NCBI GenBank assembly: GCA_014529385.2
Contig: CM043962.1
Coordinates: 36,053,598-36,117,597 of the forward strand
Reading direction: 5' to 3'
Source: Adiantum capillus-veneris
Lineage: Eukaryota > Streptophyta > Polypodiopsida > Polypodiales > Pteridaceae
DNA length: 64,000 bases
The translations under genes and the position numbers were made by a program. Below are positions 11,976 through 23,170 of this stretch, piece after piece; position 1 is the stretch's first letter, and each line of letters begins with the position of its first letter. The notes under the pieces were generated by a model. It searched no databases and was not told where the DNA came from. It saw nothing but the letters and a program-made list of their open reading frames with translations.

Positions 11976-13040
11976 TTTCCAATGGGTTTCCATAGAATGC
12001 AAGGCCCCTCAATAATTTTAGCTCCATCCATGGTGGTGTTAGGATGAGGTTAGATGTGGGTTTTGTAGCATTAATATGTGTGAGCACCCTCTTACAAGTG
12101 GATGTCTAATCAACCTTGTGACCTGTGATAGACCAAGTTGATATACCCTATGCGGAGTCCTAGTGTATAGCCTACTTGGTAATCCTATGACATCTTCACT
12201 TATGTGCGTAAGATGCCTAGATCTAGGCTATAAATTGAGCATGTATTTAGGCTTTTCATTGTGTGCCTATGCTATGCTCTTGTGTGCATAGATTGTTTGA
12301 GTGTCATTGTAGCATTCTTAATCTCATAATCATTGATTGTGTTAAGTGAAATTGTAGCATCCTTAATCTCTTAATCATTTCATTAGCATGAATACTACTT
12401 TGGATTACCCACCATAATCCAATAGGTGGTTCTTAGGTAGGTTTTATAGAGTCTATGTAGTAAGGCCCTTTAAACTTTCTTCCCATTTGTGTTTAGATCG
12501 GTGGCGTTGCACTTATGCTAATGTTATAGTTATACCCATTGCCTCACTTTTCAAAAACCATTCCATTCAATGGTTCACCGACCAACTTTGGATTGAGGGC
12601 TTGGTTGTTCAAGCGTTTGCCCTCCCCACTTGGCACACGGCCAAGCTTTTATTTCATTAGTGGCTTCCGTGTGGGTACATTGGCACTTGTTGGCCAAGGA
12701 GTTTGTAACAACTCACATGCTGCACGAACCCATGGGCACAAATGGCACTTGTTATCCAACAAGTTTGGGCAGTCAACATGTAACGATTTAAATTTTTATG
12801 CTAGTGAAGGTGGGTGTCAACCATGGGTGGGCCCAACGTCCCTTCAAGGGGATCTAGGGCCCAAATCAGTTGATGCAGTGCGGCTTGCTCTCCATTGTCA
12901 GATTGCCGAGTAAATTGGAGTAAATCAAGGATTGATAGACTAGGGCGAAACTTGTGTAAACTAGTTGATGAGCTAGATGATGTAAACTAGGGTAGTGTAC
13001 ACCCACCATGCCCACATGGATCATCTGACGCACAAATGGT
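11976..13040. other. No supported gene
   Basis: A 124-codon frame (12539-12913, plus strand) is the longest here, but it has no recognisable motif and no supporting context. A direct repeat containing attgtagca-t-cttaatctc occurs at about 12307 and 12353. Confidence 0.4.
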
Positions 13041-13100
13041 GTGGTAGCAAGGCTTTTGTGTGGGAATCATGAGGTCTCGGGTTCACCCCTCATGAGGGGT
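13041..13100 (+). repeat. tRNA-like (pol III promoter-like) sequence with adjoining palindrome
   Basis: An A-box-like tagcaaggctt (13045-13055) is followed about 34 bases later by a B-box-like GGTTCACCCCT (13080-13090). The spacing suits a tRNA gene or a tRNA-derived SINE head. It overlaps a perfect 16-bp palindrome, ACCCCTCATGAGGGGT (about 13085-13100). I cannot close a convincing cloverleaf, so a functional tRNA gene is unlikely. Confidence 0.35.
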
Positions 13101-13641
13101 GACTCATGAGGAGAGGGCGATGAATTGGGCATTAACTAGGGGTGCCATTCTTGCCCCCCTTGGAGAATTGGATGGCTAAGATCACCCAACAATTTGTGGA
13201 CGTTGATCTTCTAGAGGGACCCCATTGGCGCATTGCCCCCCCCAAGATGGACCTCGTGCTAGATAGTGACGTGGTGAGCGGGAGTATATGTTATTTTTGC
13301 CGTAGAAGCGCGGGAAACTTATACCATAGAAGAGGTCAGTAGGAAGTACACGTTTGGAGCTAGGGTTGAACCGTGGTGCTTTGATGTAACAATTGCCTTT
13401 GAATGGCGGGCATCATTGACTTAGGGACTCTGTTAACAATATTCGGCTTGCTGGAGTTCATTAATTATTTTTGTGAGCGATCAGAGTCGGACGAAGTACT
13501 GCTGGGCTTGCCCCGCGACATCCATCACAAGAGCGACCTGCGTAACGCGTTGCGTGCAGCATTCCTAGTGCGTCCAGCTCATAGCTCTCTCTGCCTGCGC
13601 AGGTATTCTCTTCCTCCTCTCTCTCACGCCAGACAGATCAC

Positions 13642-13644
<3 letters not shown>

Positions 13645-13705
<61 letters not shown>
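13645..13705. repeat. (GA)n microsatellite
   Basis: An uninterrupted GA run of about 61 bases. The 113-codon frame crossing it (13403-13744) owes a quarter of its length to Arg-Glu repeats and has no recognised domain. Confidence 0.95.
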
Positions 13706-13707
<2 letters not shown>

Positions 13708-14251
13708 GGTTTCCCTGCGTTTCATTTTGTCGTTGAACAACTGAAAGTACCCACACGTTTTATTACTTGCAGTTATGCTTTCACCGCCCAGTGCTGTGCT
13801 TTCTTCACTTGAAGCTTGAATTTGGGTAGAGTCTGTCTTAATTTAGGCTTCAAGTGAGGACATAAGCCATGGCCTGGGCTTTGCCATGGCATTCAGGACT
13901 CAGTTGAGAACGCAGGACACAACCTGGGCTTTATTATGGCGTGGATGACGGGCAGATCATATTAAAGCAAGGTTTGTGCTGGTATCCAGTTGCAGTTGCA
14001 TAGCTTGCATTGTAAAGGAAAGTTCTGTTTTCTCCAGGAAGGTTATATAAATGTGGTTTTTTTTTCTGTGTTTGTGTACTGTCCATAGCCATTCTCCTTT
14101 TTGGTTCTAGAAGAGGATGTTGTGGTTCCACATTTTCTCCCCATAGTGGCAGAGAAAGGGTTTTGGTTGCCATCTTTCCATGTTCTGATCCTTCATAGAG
14201 CATAGTGCAAAATTCTCAAAAGGTGACCAACTTTTGTGAACTTTGGCACAA

Positions 14252-15477
<1,226 letters not shown>

Positions 15478-17010
15478 TCAAGATCGTGTTTATGAGTCCA
15501 AGTTAATTGAATCTTGCACACCCATTTGTTAGGAAGAGCCTTTCTCCCTTTAGGCAATGACACAAGATCCCAAGTATCATTTGCATACAAGCATTTCATT
15601 TCCTCTTACATTGCAAGCTCCCACTAAGTGCTTGACTTAGCCTCTTTATAAGTAAGAGGTTCATCCTCATTTGATAACAGTACATGATGCAAAGAGGGAT
15701 TAAATCTCCGTGGTTGCCTTCTCAAACGAGTTGACCTATGTACCCAATGATATACATTCTGAGGCAACGGTTCTACATCATGAGGCAACTCATTTTCAAC
15801 TCTATCATGCTGCTGAAAATCATTTTCAGCCAATTCAGGTGGCTGTCCATCCTTATTAGGAGCATCAATATCATGTCCTACCTCTTCTGGCTCAAGGTTA
15901 ACTGGCTGATTATCAAATTTCAGCTTGCGGTAATGCATCATTAGGCTCTTTTTCAATATCAATAGGTGGCACGAGAGGGTGAAATTTGACTGTTTTCTTG
16001 TCAGAATCAGATTTTGTAGCATTCTTAAGCAATTTTGCCTCATTGAACACTACATCTCGGCTGCGAATTACCTTTCTAAATTGTGGTAACCACACTCTAT
16101 AGCCCATTTCACCTTTTTCCTTATAACTTAGGAAGACTCCTTTAATGGACTTCATATCAAGCTTTGTTCTCAAGTCATTGCGTACATGAACAAAAGCTTC
16201 GCAGCCAAATACTTTTAAATGATCATAAGAGACAGGTTTGCGAGACCAAACCTCCTCTGGAATGTCATTTTTCAACGTACTATTCGGAGAGCAATTGCAA
16301 ATATGAACTGCAGTTTTTAATGTCTCTCCCCAAAACTCTTGGAAAAGATTAGCGGTGAACAACATGCAACGCACTCTCTCACATAAAGTGCGGTCGTACC
16401 TCTCAGCCACACCATTCGAAGACGGATTATAAGGTGCTGTCAACTCTTTTTTGATCCCATTATCGTCACAAAAACGTTGAAATTCAGCAGATACATATTC
16501 TCCTCCATTGTCCGACCTGAGACATTTAAGCTTAGCACTCTTTTGAGTAGTGACAAAAGCATAAAACTTCTTAAAAGCATTAAAAGTCTCACTCTTACTT
16601 TTCAACAAATGCACCCATCCTTTCCTAGTACAGTCATCAATGAATGTAACAAAATACAATGCACCATTAAAAGACTTAATAGACATAGTGCATACATCGG
16701 AGTGAATAAGATCAAGAGGATTAGCTTTGCGAGAGACACCAGAGTAATAAGAAGGTTTCTTTTGCTTTCCATAAAGACAATCGTTACAAAAATCCAAGCT
16801 TTTGCCTTTTACAACAACCCTCTTCAAAGAGAAAAGCACATCAGTACCCTTTTGGCTCATATGGCCAAGTCTCTTATGCCATAATTCCGTATGTGAAGCA
16901 ACTTCAGCAATAACAAGAAACTTGCCAGGAAAAGCTTTGCATCGAAGATAGTACAAAGTATCTCTTTTAGACCCTTTTGCAACAAGCATAGAACCCTTAA
17001 GCAACTTCCA
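15478..17010 (-). pseudogene. Ty1/copia polyprotein fragment: GAG-pre-integrase, integrase, start of RT
   Basis: The minus strand encodes a copia pol segment, open from about 17010 to 15913 and continuing in another frame. Visible in order: the GAG-pre-integrase motif LWHKRLGHMS, a CNDCLYGKQ knuckle, catalytic integrase residues in IHSDVC, LRSDNGGEY and PSSNGVAERYDRT (D,D,E pattern), and the copia-typical FGCEAFVHV. At 15624-16043 comes the linker with RRQPRRFNPS, then RT onset PLTYKEA, LYANDTWDLV and NKWVCK. Gag, protease, the RT core and RNase H are missing. Its right edge meets the LTR of element E at 17011. Confidence 0.9.
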
Positions 17011-17569
17011 TGCGTAACAAACTTGGACACTCCAAGTCAAGATTCTACCGCGACGCAGCAGAGATTCACTTCAAAACAGCTCATTGCTCACAATTGATTC
17101 GACACGTCCCGGCGGAGTTTCGTGCCTAGAGATATTGGTCCCAAAGACTGACGCCCTTTTCGGTATTTCTTTTTGTATTAATCTGTGTTCGAAGTACAAG
17201 AGAGTGGGAGGGTTCTCACTCTCAGATTCTGTGTCCAGATGCCCTGAGTTGTGAGACCCGCCCACCAATTTAAAGGTTACAAGGGATGCCGAAAAGCAGA
17301 GCCCCAAAAGCTCTCAATGAAAAGCCTTGCAAAAATAAAGCAATTTGACTCAAAAGCTGTCAAAAATCAGCCACGCAATCCAGCCAGCTAGAACTGCTTT
17401 TTTCGTACAACTTTTGCCACGTCAGCCTGCTGTCGCTTTTCTTGCCGCGATTCATGGGAGTCCGTATGGTATTGCCACGTCAACACGTCTGCCACGTCAG
17501 GGGGTGTGTGTGTATCTGCTACCCACTCAAGGTGTGTCCAGGGGCCAACCACGTCACCAATTTGTGACA
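17011..17569 (-). mobile_element. LTR of chromovirus E (left copy, minus strand)
   Basis: This is a reverse-complement relative of the LTRs of C and D. On the minus strand it starts TGTCACAAATTGGTGACGTGG (17569 leftwards) and ends near ...AAGTTTGTTAC at 17011. It keeps the shared R/U5-like block (17140-17185). Its U3 holds four copies of the bZIP-like motif (G/A)CCACGTCA at 17416, 17474, 17491 and 17548. Its upstream edge lacks the purine tract seen in C and D. Position and orientation suggest it is the 3' LTR of E. Confidence 0.85.
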
Positions 17570-18106
17570 TTGAAAGCATTGTAATCGCCCTCGATTACTC
17601 CTGTAAAACAGACAGAGTCCATAAACTGTCTTAGCAGACACTGACTGTTAGTACCGACGCACTAGGAACAACACATCTAGCACACGTATCAATCGACAAT
17701 CACATCATAGAACATCAGGACAAATCACATCCAAATTCATTCCAAATCTCAAACCATGATCAATCGATAACGTATTTAGCAATCGCATCTAGATCCAGTC
17801 GCGACCTCTCAGATGCCTGATTGACTAATCCTTATTGCAATCATGTCTATAGAGATTTATCAGACCGAAATGCTGTAGTCATCGTCTATCAATTCCTGCA
17901 CTTAAACAAGTCAAGTACAAATCAATATCATATTATCGGGAATTCCAGTTCATAAAGTCATACAACAGAATATTGTCAGCTCAGCAGTATCCCTGAAACC
18001 CCAAGGGATATCAGTGACTCTATATCAAATCAAAGTATCAGGGCAATCTGTCGAGAAAGGAGTGGAATGACTCTCTTCTTGTGCAAACCCACTGCACTAG
18101 ATTTGC
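17570..18106 (-). other. 3' untranslated region of element E with pre-PPT hairpin
   Basis: This is the minus-strand counterpart of the 0.55-0.6 kb between the pol stop and the purine tract in C and D. Recognisable shared parts are a palindrome at 17581-17598 (arms GTAATCG/CGATTAC, loop of four) and traces of the CATCACA-type minisatellite near 17700-17720. The purine tract itself is missing, so the text runs from ...aatgctttca straight into the LTR. Confidence 0.65.
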
Positions 18107-19600
18107 TCATGCTGAAGTCGGGGTTCTATCGGAGTAGACTAGCTGGTTCACAATCTGAGGAGTATCTGCCAGGTCCTCCTCCATCCACTTCGCATCCAAT
18201 GCGGGATAGTTCTTGAATTTAACTAAGAACCGCCTTATCACTTTACCTTTTATCTTTCTATCTTTATGTGCCAGTATCTGTTCTGGAATGAGTATCTCCT
18301 TGTTTTCCTCCACTTCGGGTTGCTCATCTGGCTTCCCATCATCGGGCACATCGCCTTTAAAAGGCTTCAGGACACTCACATGAAAAGCCTTGTGAATCCT
18401 CCAAGTATCGGCCAACTTCAGTCTAAAGGAGACATCATTTATCTTTTCTTTTATCTTGAAAGTTCCATAGTATCTCATGCTAAGCTTTGGAAAAAGCCGC
18501 TCCTTTTCCTTTTTCTTTCTCAGGCGTGCCTTCTCAAAACGTAAGAGCACCAAATCGTTCTCCTTTAATTTCAAATCACGACAATGTCAATCTGCTGCCT
18601 TTTTGTGTCTTTCTTAAGATTTCTGCAAAGCCTCCCGGACCTTGGCAAAAGCAGTATCCAAGTCTCGTGTGTACTCGTCGCTTTCAAAAATCTTATCTTT
18701 CGTGCTTAAGAAGGGTGGAACCTTCGGAGCACCTTCAATAATCTCAAATAGCGCCTTCCCCGTCGAAGAGTGAATCGTGTTATTGTAGGCAAATTCCACC
18801 AAGGGCAAATACTTTTCCCATTGAGTCTTCTGATCCAAAATGTAAGACTTCAATAAATCCAATACGATTGAATTTGCAATCTCAGATTGCCCATCTGTCT
18901 GCGAGTGGAAAGATGACGAGAACTACAACCGTGTGCCAATGTTTTCCCAAATCGCCTTCCAAAACAAACTCATGAAGCGGGGATCTCTGTCAGAAACAAT
19001 TGTCTCAAGCATGCCATGTAATCTAAATATGTGGGCAATGAACAATCTCGCTAAATGATCTGGCTTGACGGTCTTCTTCACTGGAATGAAATGAGCTTGC
19101 TTGCTAAATCTGTCAAAAACAGTCCAGATACCATCATGTCCACTCTGTGTCTTTGGAAGATAAAAAATGAAATCCATAGCAATACTTTCCCAAGGGTGGG
19201 TGGTGGGTAAAGGCTGTAACAATCCCTGTGCTTTATGCCAGTCAAACTTGACCTTCTGGCATACCAAGCAACTACGTACAAAATCGTCCACATCCTTCCT
19301 GAGTCTTGGCCAAAAGAAGTATTTTTTCACATCTTTCAAGGTGGTATCAATGCCGCGGTGACCCATAAACGGTGGACAGTGGCATTCGGTTAAAACCTTT
19401 TCCCTCAGCAGATGTGTAACGCACAACATCGTTTTCTTCATCAATTAGCCATCCCGAATGGAATATCCAGCTACTACCTCGGACCTCCCCATTCTGTATT
19501 CGACCGAATACATCTGCAAAATCTGGATCTGTGGCATATTGATCGACCATATCCTTGAAGCTTTTATGATGTATCGTGGAAACAGCCAGAACCAACGGCT
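18107..19600 (-). pseudogene. Element E integrase and chromodomain (decayed)
   Basis: Minus-strand pol 3' half of a chromovirus. Readable in order: zinc-binding CLVCQKVKFD (near 19250), integrase core FIFYLPKTQSGHDG and IVSDRDPRFM, then IHSSTGKALFE (18614-18862). Next come the GPF-like YYGTFKI, the AFHVSVLKPFKGD linker, and a C-terminal chromodomain with RRFLVKFKNYPALDAKWME (18107-18574). Frameshifts separate the blocks. Sequence is close to C and D, so all three belong to one family. Confidence 0.85.
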
Positions 19601-20505
19601 TCTCGGATTAAGACCGCACCCAGACTACGACCACAAGTATCACAATATACTTCGAATGACTTCTGCAAATCCAGCAAAGTTAAAACGGTCCTGTAGTCAA
19701 TTTCTCTTTCAATGTCTGAAAGGCTGTCACTTTTGTGGGTCCCCATGAGAAAGGGATTGCTTTTTGTGTGATCCCGCAATGCCTGAAAGACCTGTAGCAG
19801 ATGTTCTCTATGATGTGCCTCATCCTTGGAGAAGACAATAATGTCATCAAAGAAAGTGCCAACAAAAGATCTGTACTCTCTGAAAATCCTATTCATCATT
19901 CGGTTAAAGGTCATCATTCGGTTAAAGGTCGCTGGAGCATTGGTAAGGCCAAAAGGCATCACTAAAAACTTGAATAAACCAAAGTTCGTTTGAAAAGCTG
20001 TCTTGTAGACATCTCCCATCACGATTCAGATCTGATGATATCCGCTCTTCAAATCGATCATGCTGAAACAAGGGGATCCCGGTAGTCGGTCTAGAATATC
20101 GTCGATCCTAGGAATCGGAAATTTGATCTTGATGGTGATTTTGTTGAGAGCTCTATAGTCAATGCACATTCTCTAAGATCCCTCTTTCTTTAAAACCAAC
20201 AACACTGGAGAGCAGTAAGGTGAAGTACTTGACTGGATACGACCGTTTTCCAAGAGGTCTTTCACTTGGTTCATAATCTCTTCATTCTTGGCTCGGCTCA
20301 CATGGTAAGGTGGCCGGTTCGGTGGTGTGCTTCCAGGTATGAGATCAATGATATGATCCTCAGGATGAGCTGGTGGCAATCAGATCAATGATATGATCCT
20401 CAAGACGAGCTAGTGGCAACTCGCCTGGCAGGCCCTCAGAAAAGCAATCGGCATGAGTGGAGAAAATCTTGGTGTTCTTTATCAAGGTCAGACATATTTG
20501 TCCTA
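19564..20505 (-). pseudogene. Element E reverse transcriptase / RNase H (heavily deleted)
   Basis: RT motifs on the minus strand include [50 protein letters not shown] and the catalytic [12 protein letters not shown]. Compared with C and D, one deletion near 19770 joins LRDHTK directly to PFSWGPT. Another near 19595 removes most of RNase H after GAVLI. An 18-bp duplication repeats the codons for TFNRMM, and a 40-bp tandem duplication (20343-20382, 20383-20422) shifts frame. Gag and protease are missing; homology ends near 20505. Confidence 0.85.
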
Positions 20506-20819
20506 TGTTCACACTAAGGTTGCTTTTTCCCACCTCACGTCGATTGGCCAGCCGTTAAATGCATGGTCCGCTCTCAATGAGTGAAAAGAGAAACAAGGGG
20601 AGGCTAGACAAGCCCTTCTTTCTTGGGTTTCCTGTCACTCTTCAAAAACACGATTAGGAATCGACACGCCCAAGTGGACTTGGGTTACGTGCGACTGCAA
20701 CAAGCAAAAGAAATTCTTGTGGTTCTTTTCTTGAGTGATACAGAACACTGTCAAAGCTCTGATACCAATGTAAGGTGCAACGGAAGTGAATGTTGAACTT
20801 TGCTCAAGATGAGTGCTCA
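20506..20819 (-). other. Primer-site segment between E pol and E LTR
   Basis: A minus-strand primer site TGGTATCAGAGC lies at 20756-20767. Between it and the end of E's LTR (20820) there are 52 extra bases, themselves ending in ...ACCTTACAT. The remaining 250 bases do not match gag or pol of C or D. This may be a captured leader from another element or a template-switch product. No coding content is recognisable. Confidence 0.5.
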
Positions 20820-21001
20820 TGTAACAGACTTGGACACTCCAAGTCAAGAATCAATCACGACAGCACCAAATAACCACTTCAAACAATTCATAGATCACAA
20901 TAGATTTGCAGTGGCCCGATGGAGTTCCGTGCCTAGAGATATTGGCCCCAAAGACTGGCGCCCCTTTCGGTATTTCTTTTTGTATTAATCAATCATCAAA
21001 G
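20820..21001 (-). mobile_element. Element E right LTR, part 1 (interrupted by C)
   Basis: On the minus strand this is the R/U5-proximal third of an E/C-type LTR, ending in ...TGTTACA at 20820. It stops in atcatcaaag at 21001, where C begins. The rest of the same LTR resumes at 27526 with aaagtacgagag, so the two parts together make one LTR of about 580 bp. Confidence 0.9.
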
Positions 21002-21545
21002 TGTCACAAAGTGATGACGTGGCGGACAGCAGAAACCCTAATTTCTGCCAGAAACCCTAAAATTCCTGCAAACCCTAATTTTTGCCAAAAACCCTAAATT
21101 CCGGAAATCGCGGAGGCGGATTATTTTTTTTTTTTGGGAAAATGATGAGCGACGCGAATTTTGCTTTTGCTTTTTTTTTTTATAAAAAAAAAAGAGAAAA
21201 GACTCTCTAAGAGAGAGAGAGAACTGATGCTTTTGATTTTAAAAGCTTTTGGGGCTCTGCTTTTGGGCATCCCTTGTAACCTTTAAATTAGTGGTGAGGG
21301 CCTCACTTCTCAGAGCATCTGGACGCAGAGTCTGAGAGTGAAACCCTAACCGCTCTCTTGTACTTTGATGATTGATTAATACAAAAAGAAATACCGAAAG
21401 GGGCGCCAGTCTTTGGGGCCAATATCTCTAGGCACGGAACTCCGCCGGGCCAGTGCAAATCTATTGTGATCTGTGAATTGTTTTGAAGTGGTTATTTGGT
21501 GCTGTCGCGGTTGATTCTTGACTTGGAGTGTCCAAGTTTGTTACA
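21002..21545 (+). repeat. 5' LTR of element C
   Basis: It begins TGTCAC and ends TTACA. U3 carries a TGACGTGGC motif (21014-21022) and four telo-box motifs AAACCCTAA at 21033, 21052, 21070 and 21089. A short GA run lies at 21209-21222. A block shared by all related LTRs in this window, beginning ATTAATACAAAAAGAAATAC, starts at 21375 and probably spans the R region. Base 21049 is C; the 3' LTR has T there. Confidence 0.95.
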
Positions 21546-21546
21546 G

Positions 21547-21558
21547 TGGTATCAGAGC
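21547..21558 (+). promoter_or_regulatory. Primer binding site of element C
   Basis: TGGTATCAGAGC, one base after the LTR end; pairs with the 3' end of initiator Met tRNA to prime reverse transcription. Confidence 0.95.
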
Positions 21559-21619
21559 ACGGCCGATTTCTCTTCTACGGGAAATCCGATCCCCGAATTT
21601 TTTTTTTTCCGCGGCACCT

Positions 21620-23170
21620 ATGGCTTCAGGCAATGATCAGTCGACTCCCTCTGCATCTGGAGATGCGGGCTGGGATCACAACGAAGATTCAGACAGAGAG
21701 TATGGCCCGCCTCGGCCTACTCAGGCGGAGCAAACAGAGATGGAGCGTCGTCAATTGATTGGCGATGCAACAAAGATGATGCTCAATTTTGCCAAGGACC
21801 CGAAGATGGTAAAATATATGAACCAGACCTCTTTGAAAGAGGTACAGATGGAGTGGCAGAGAACCACAACACCACTCCCGAAACCCGCTCTCAAGAAACC
21901 TTCTACCTCCAAGAAATATACGGAGAAGGAACTGGAGAACGTGGTTGATGCACGGATTGCTCAGCTTTTCGACGTGCAAAAGAAAGGCAAAAAGCACGGC
22001 AAAAAGCAGAACAAAGGTACTGACTTCCCGGGATATTTGGGTCGTCAGTCGACATTCGACAAAGCAAAGAAACGGAAGAAGCGTGTTCGATTTGAAGGAG
22101 TACCGAGTTCTTCTTCTTCTTCTTCTGACAGTTCTTCTAGCTCCTCGGATTAGAGCGAAGAAGACAGAAAAAAAGCAAAAAGCGAAGCAAGACACAAAGC
22201 TTCGGAACGGGCAAGAAAAAGGCAAAGAAGGCTACATCTCGCCCAGAGACTGACAGTTCTACTGAGGACTCGTCTACAGACAGCTCAGATTCCGATGACG
22301 GAAAGTTTTATGCGAACAAGAAGAATTTTTACAAAGCCAACCAGTATGACTTTCTCGAAGATAACAGCAAGAAAGTCCGAGAGTTTAAGGAAGGTGGCCA
22401 CTCGATCAAGTTTGATACTTTTCAGGATACTCAGATGCTTCGAAGGCTTTCTCTCTTATACAGCAGTTTGACATCGCTTTCGCGGGAGGACGCTATTCAG
22501 AGCACTCCAAGATTCGGAGAGCTGCCTCCTACTCTGAGGGGAATGCTCGTACTTGGTGGTCCACGCTTCTATTAAGCAAGACTGTGCCAGTTACATGGCT
22601 GAAATTCAAGAGGCTTTTTATTTCTTCTTGGTTGACTCAAGACTTTGAGCGAGATATACGAGCTGCTTGGAACCATCTCCGGATGACCAAGAGCGATACA
22701 GTGAATTCTTATTGTGAAAGATTGTGGAGCTCTTTTCTACCCGCCTCTTCATTCAAGAAGATCTCGTTCAGAGAACAAATTGAGCGGTTTACCTTGGGTC
22801 TACCTACAGAGATCCGAGATCACTGCTTGGAACAGAAGTCAGCTTCTATTCAGGAGTTGATGAGTCATGCGAAGCGGGGCTTTGCCATTCACTCTGGCAG
22901 ACTGACCTACCCCACAGATGAGGCCATGACACAACGAGCCAAACAGACTTCTGGGAATGAAAGTAGAATGAAAAAGAGCAACCCAGAGAAAAAATAAGGG
23001 ATGCACGACCCAAGCTTACTCCTGAGGAGAGAGCTCGCTTCATCAGAGAGGGGAAGTGCTTTGGATGCGGGAAACATGGACATATTTCCGCAAAGTGCCC
23101 TGATAAGGCACAGAAAGAACAGAATGATAAAGACGACGACAGGTCTGAGAGTTCGAGAGCAGCTGAGGAA
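21620..23170 (+). pseudogene. Element C gag (capsid and CCHC nucleocapsid)
   Basis: The likely start is the ATG at 21620, 62 bases past the primer site. The first frame runs 178 codons through a Lys-rich segment and a Ser-rich tract to a TAG at 22151, where D has TCG. A one-base loss near 22425 shifts frame in the capsid domain. The retrotransposon gag domain resumes at 22584-22996 (FKRLFISSWLT, AWNHLRMTK, LPASSFKKIS). A CCHC knuckle CFGCGKHGHISAKC is encoded at 23057-23098. Gag would coat the element RNA in cytoplasmic particles; this copy cannot give a full-length product. Confidence 0.9.

Noticed and set aside
12539-12913. 124-codon frame in intergenic DNA
   Set aside because: No domain, no codon or context support; a frame of this length is expected by chance in 64 kb.
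16980-17040. Common N-terminus MTWSVQVCY on several frames (17040, 20847, 21518, 27498)
   Set aside because: It is the translation of the conserved LTR end (cttggagtgtccaag), not a shared protein start.
22081-22153. Ser-rich tract in C gag as a separate low-complexity gene
   Set aside because: The same tract is in frame in D gag (about 45590-45640), so it is part of gag.
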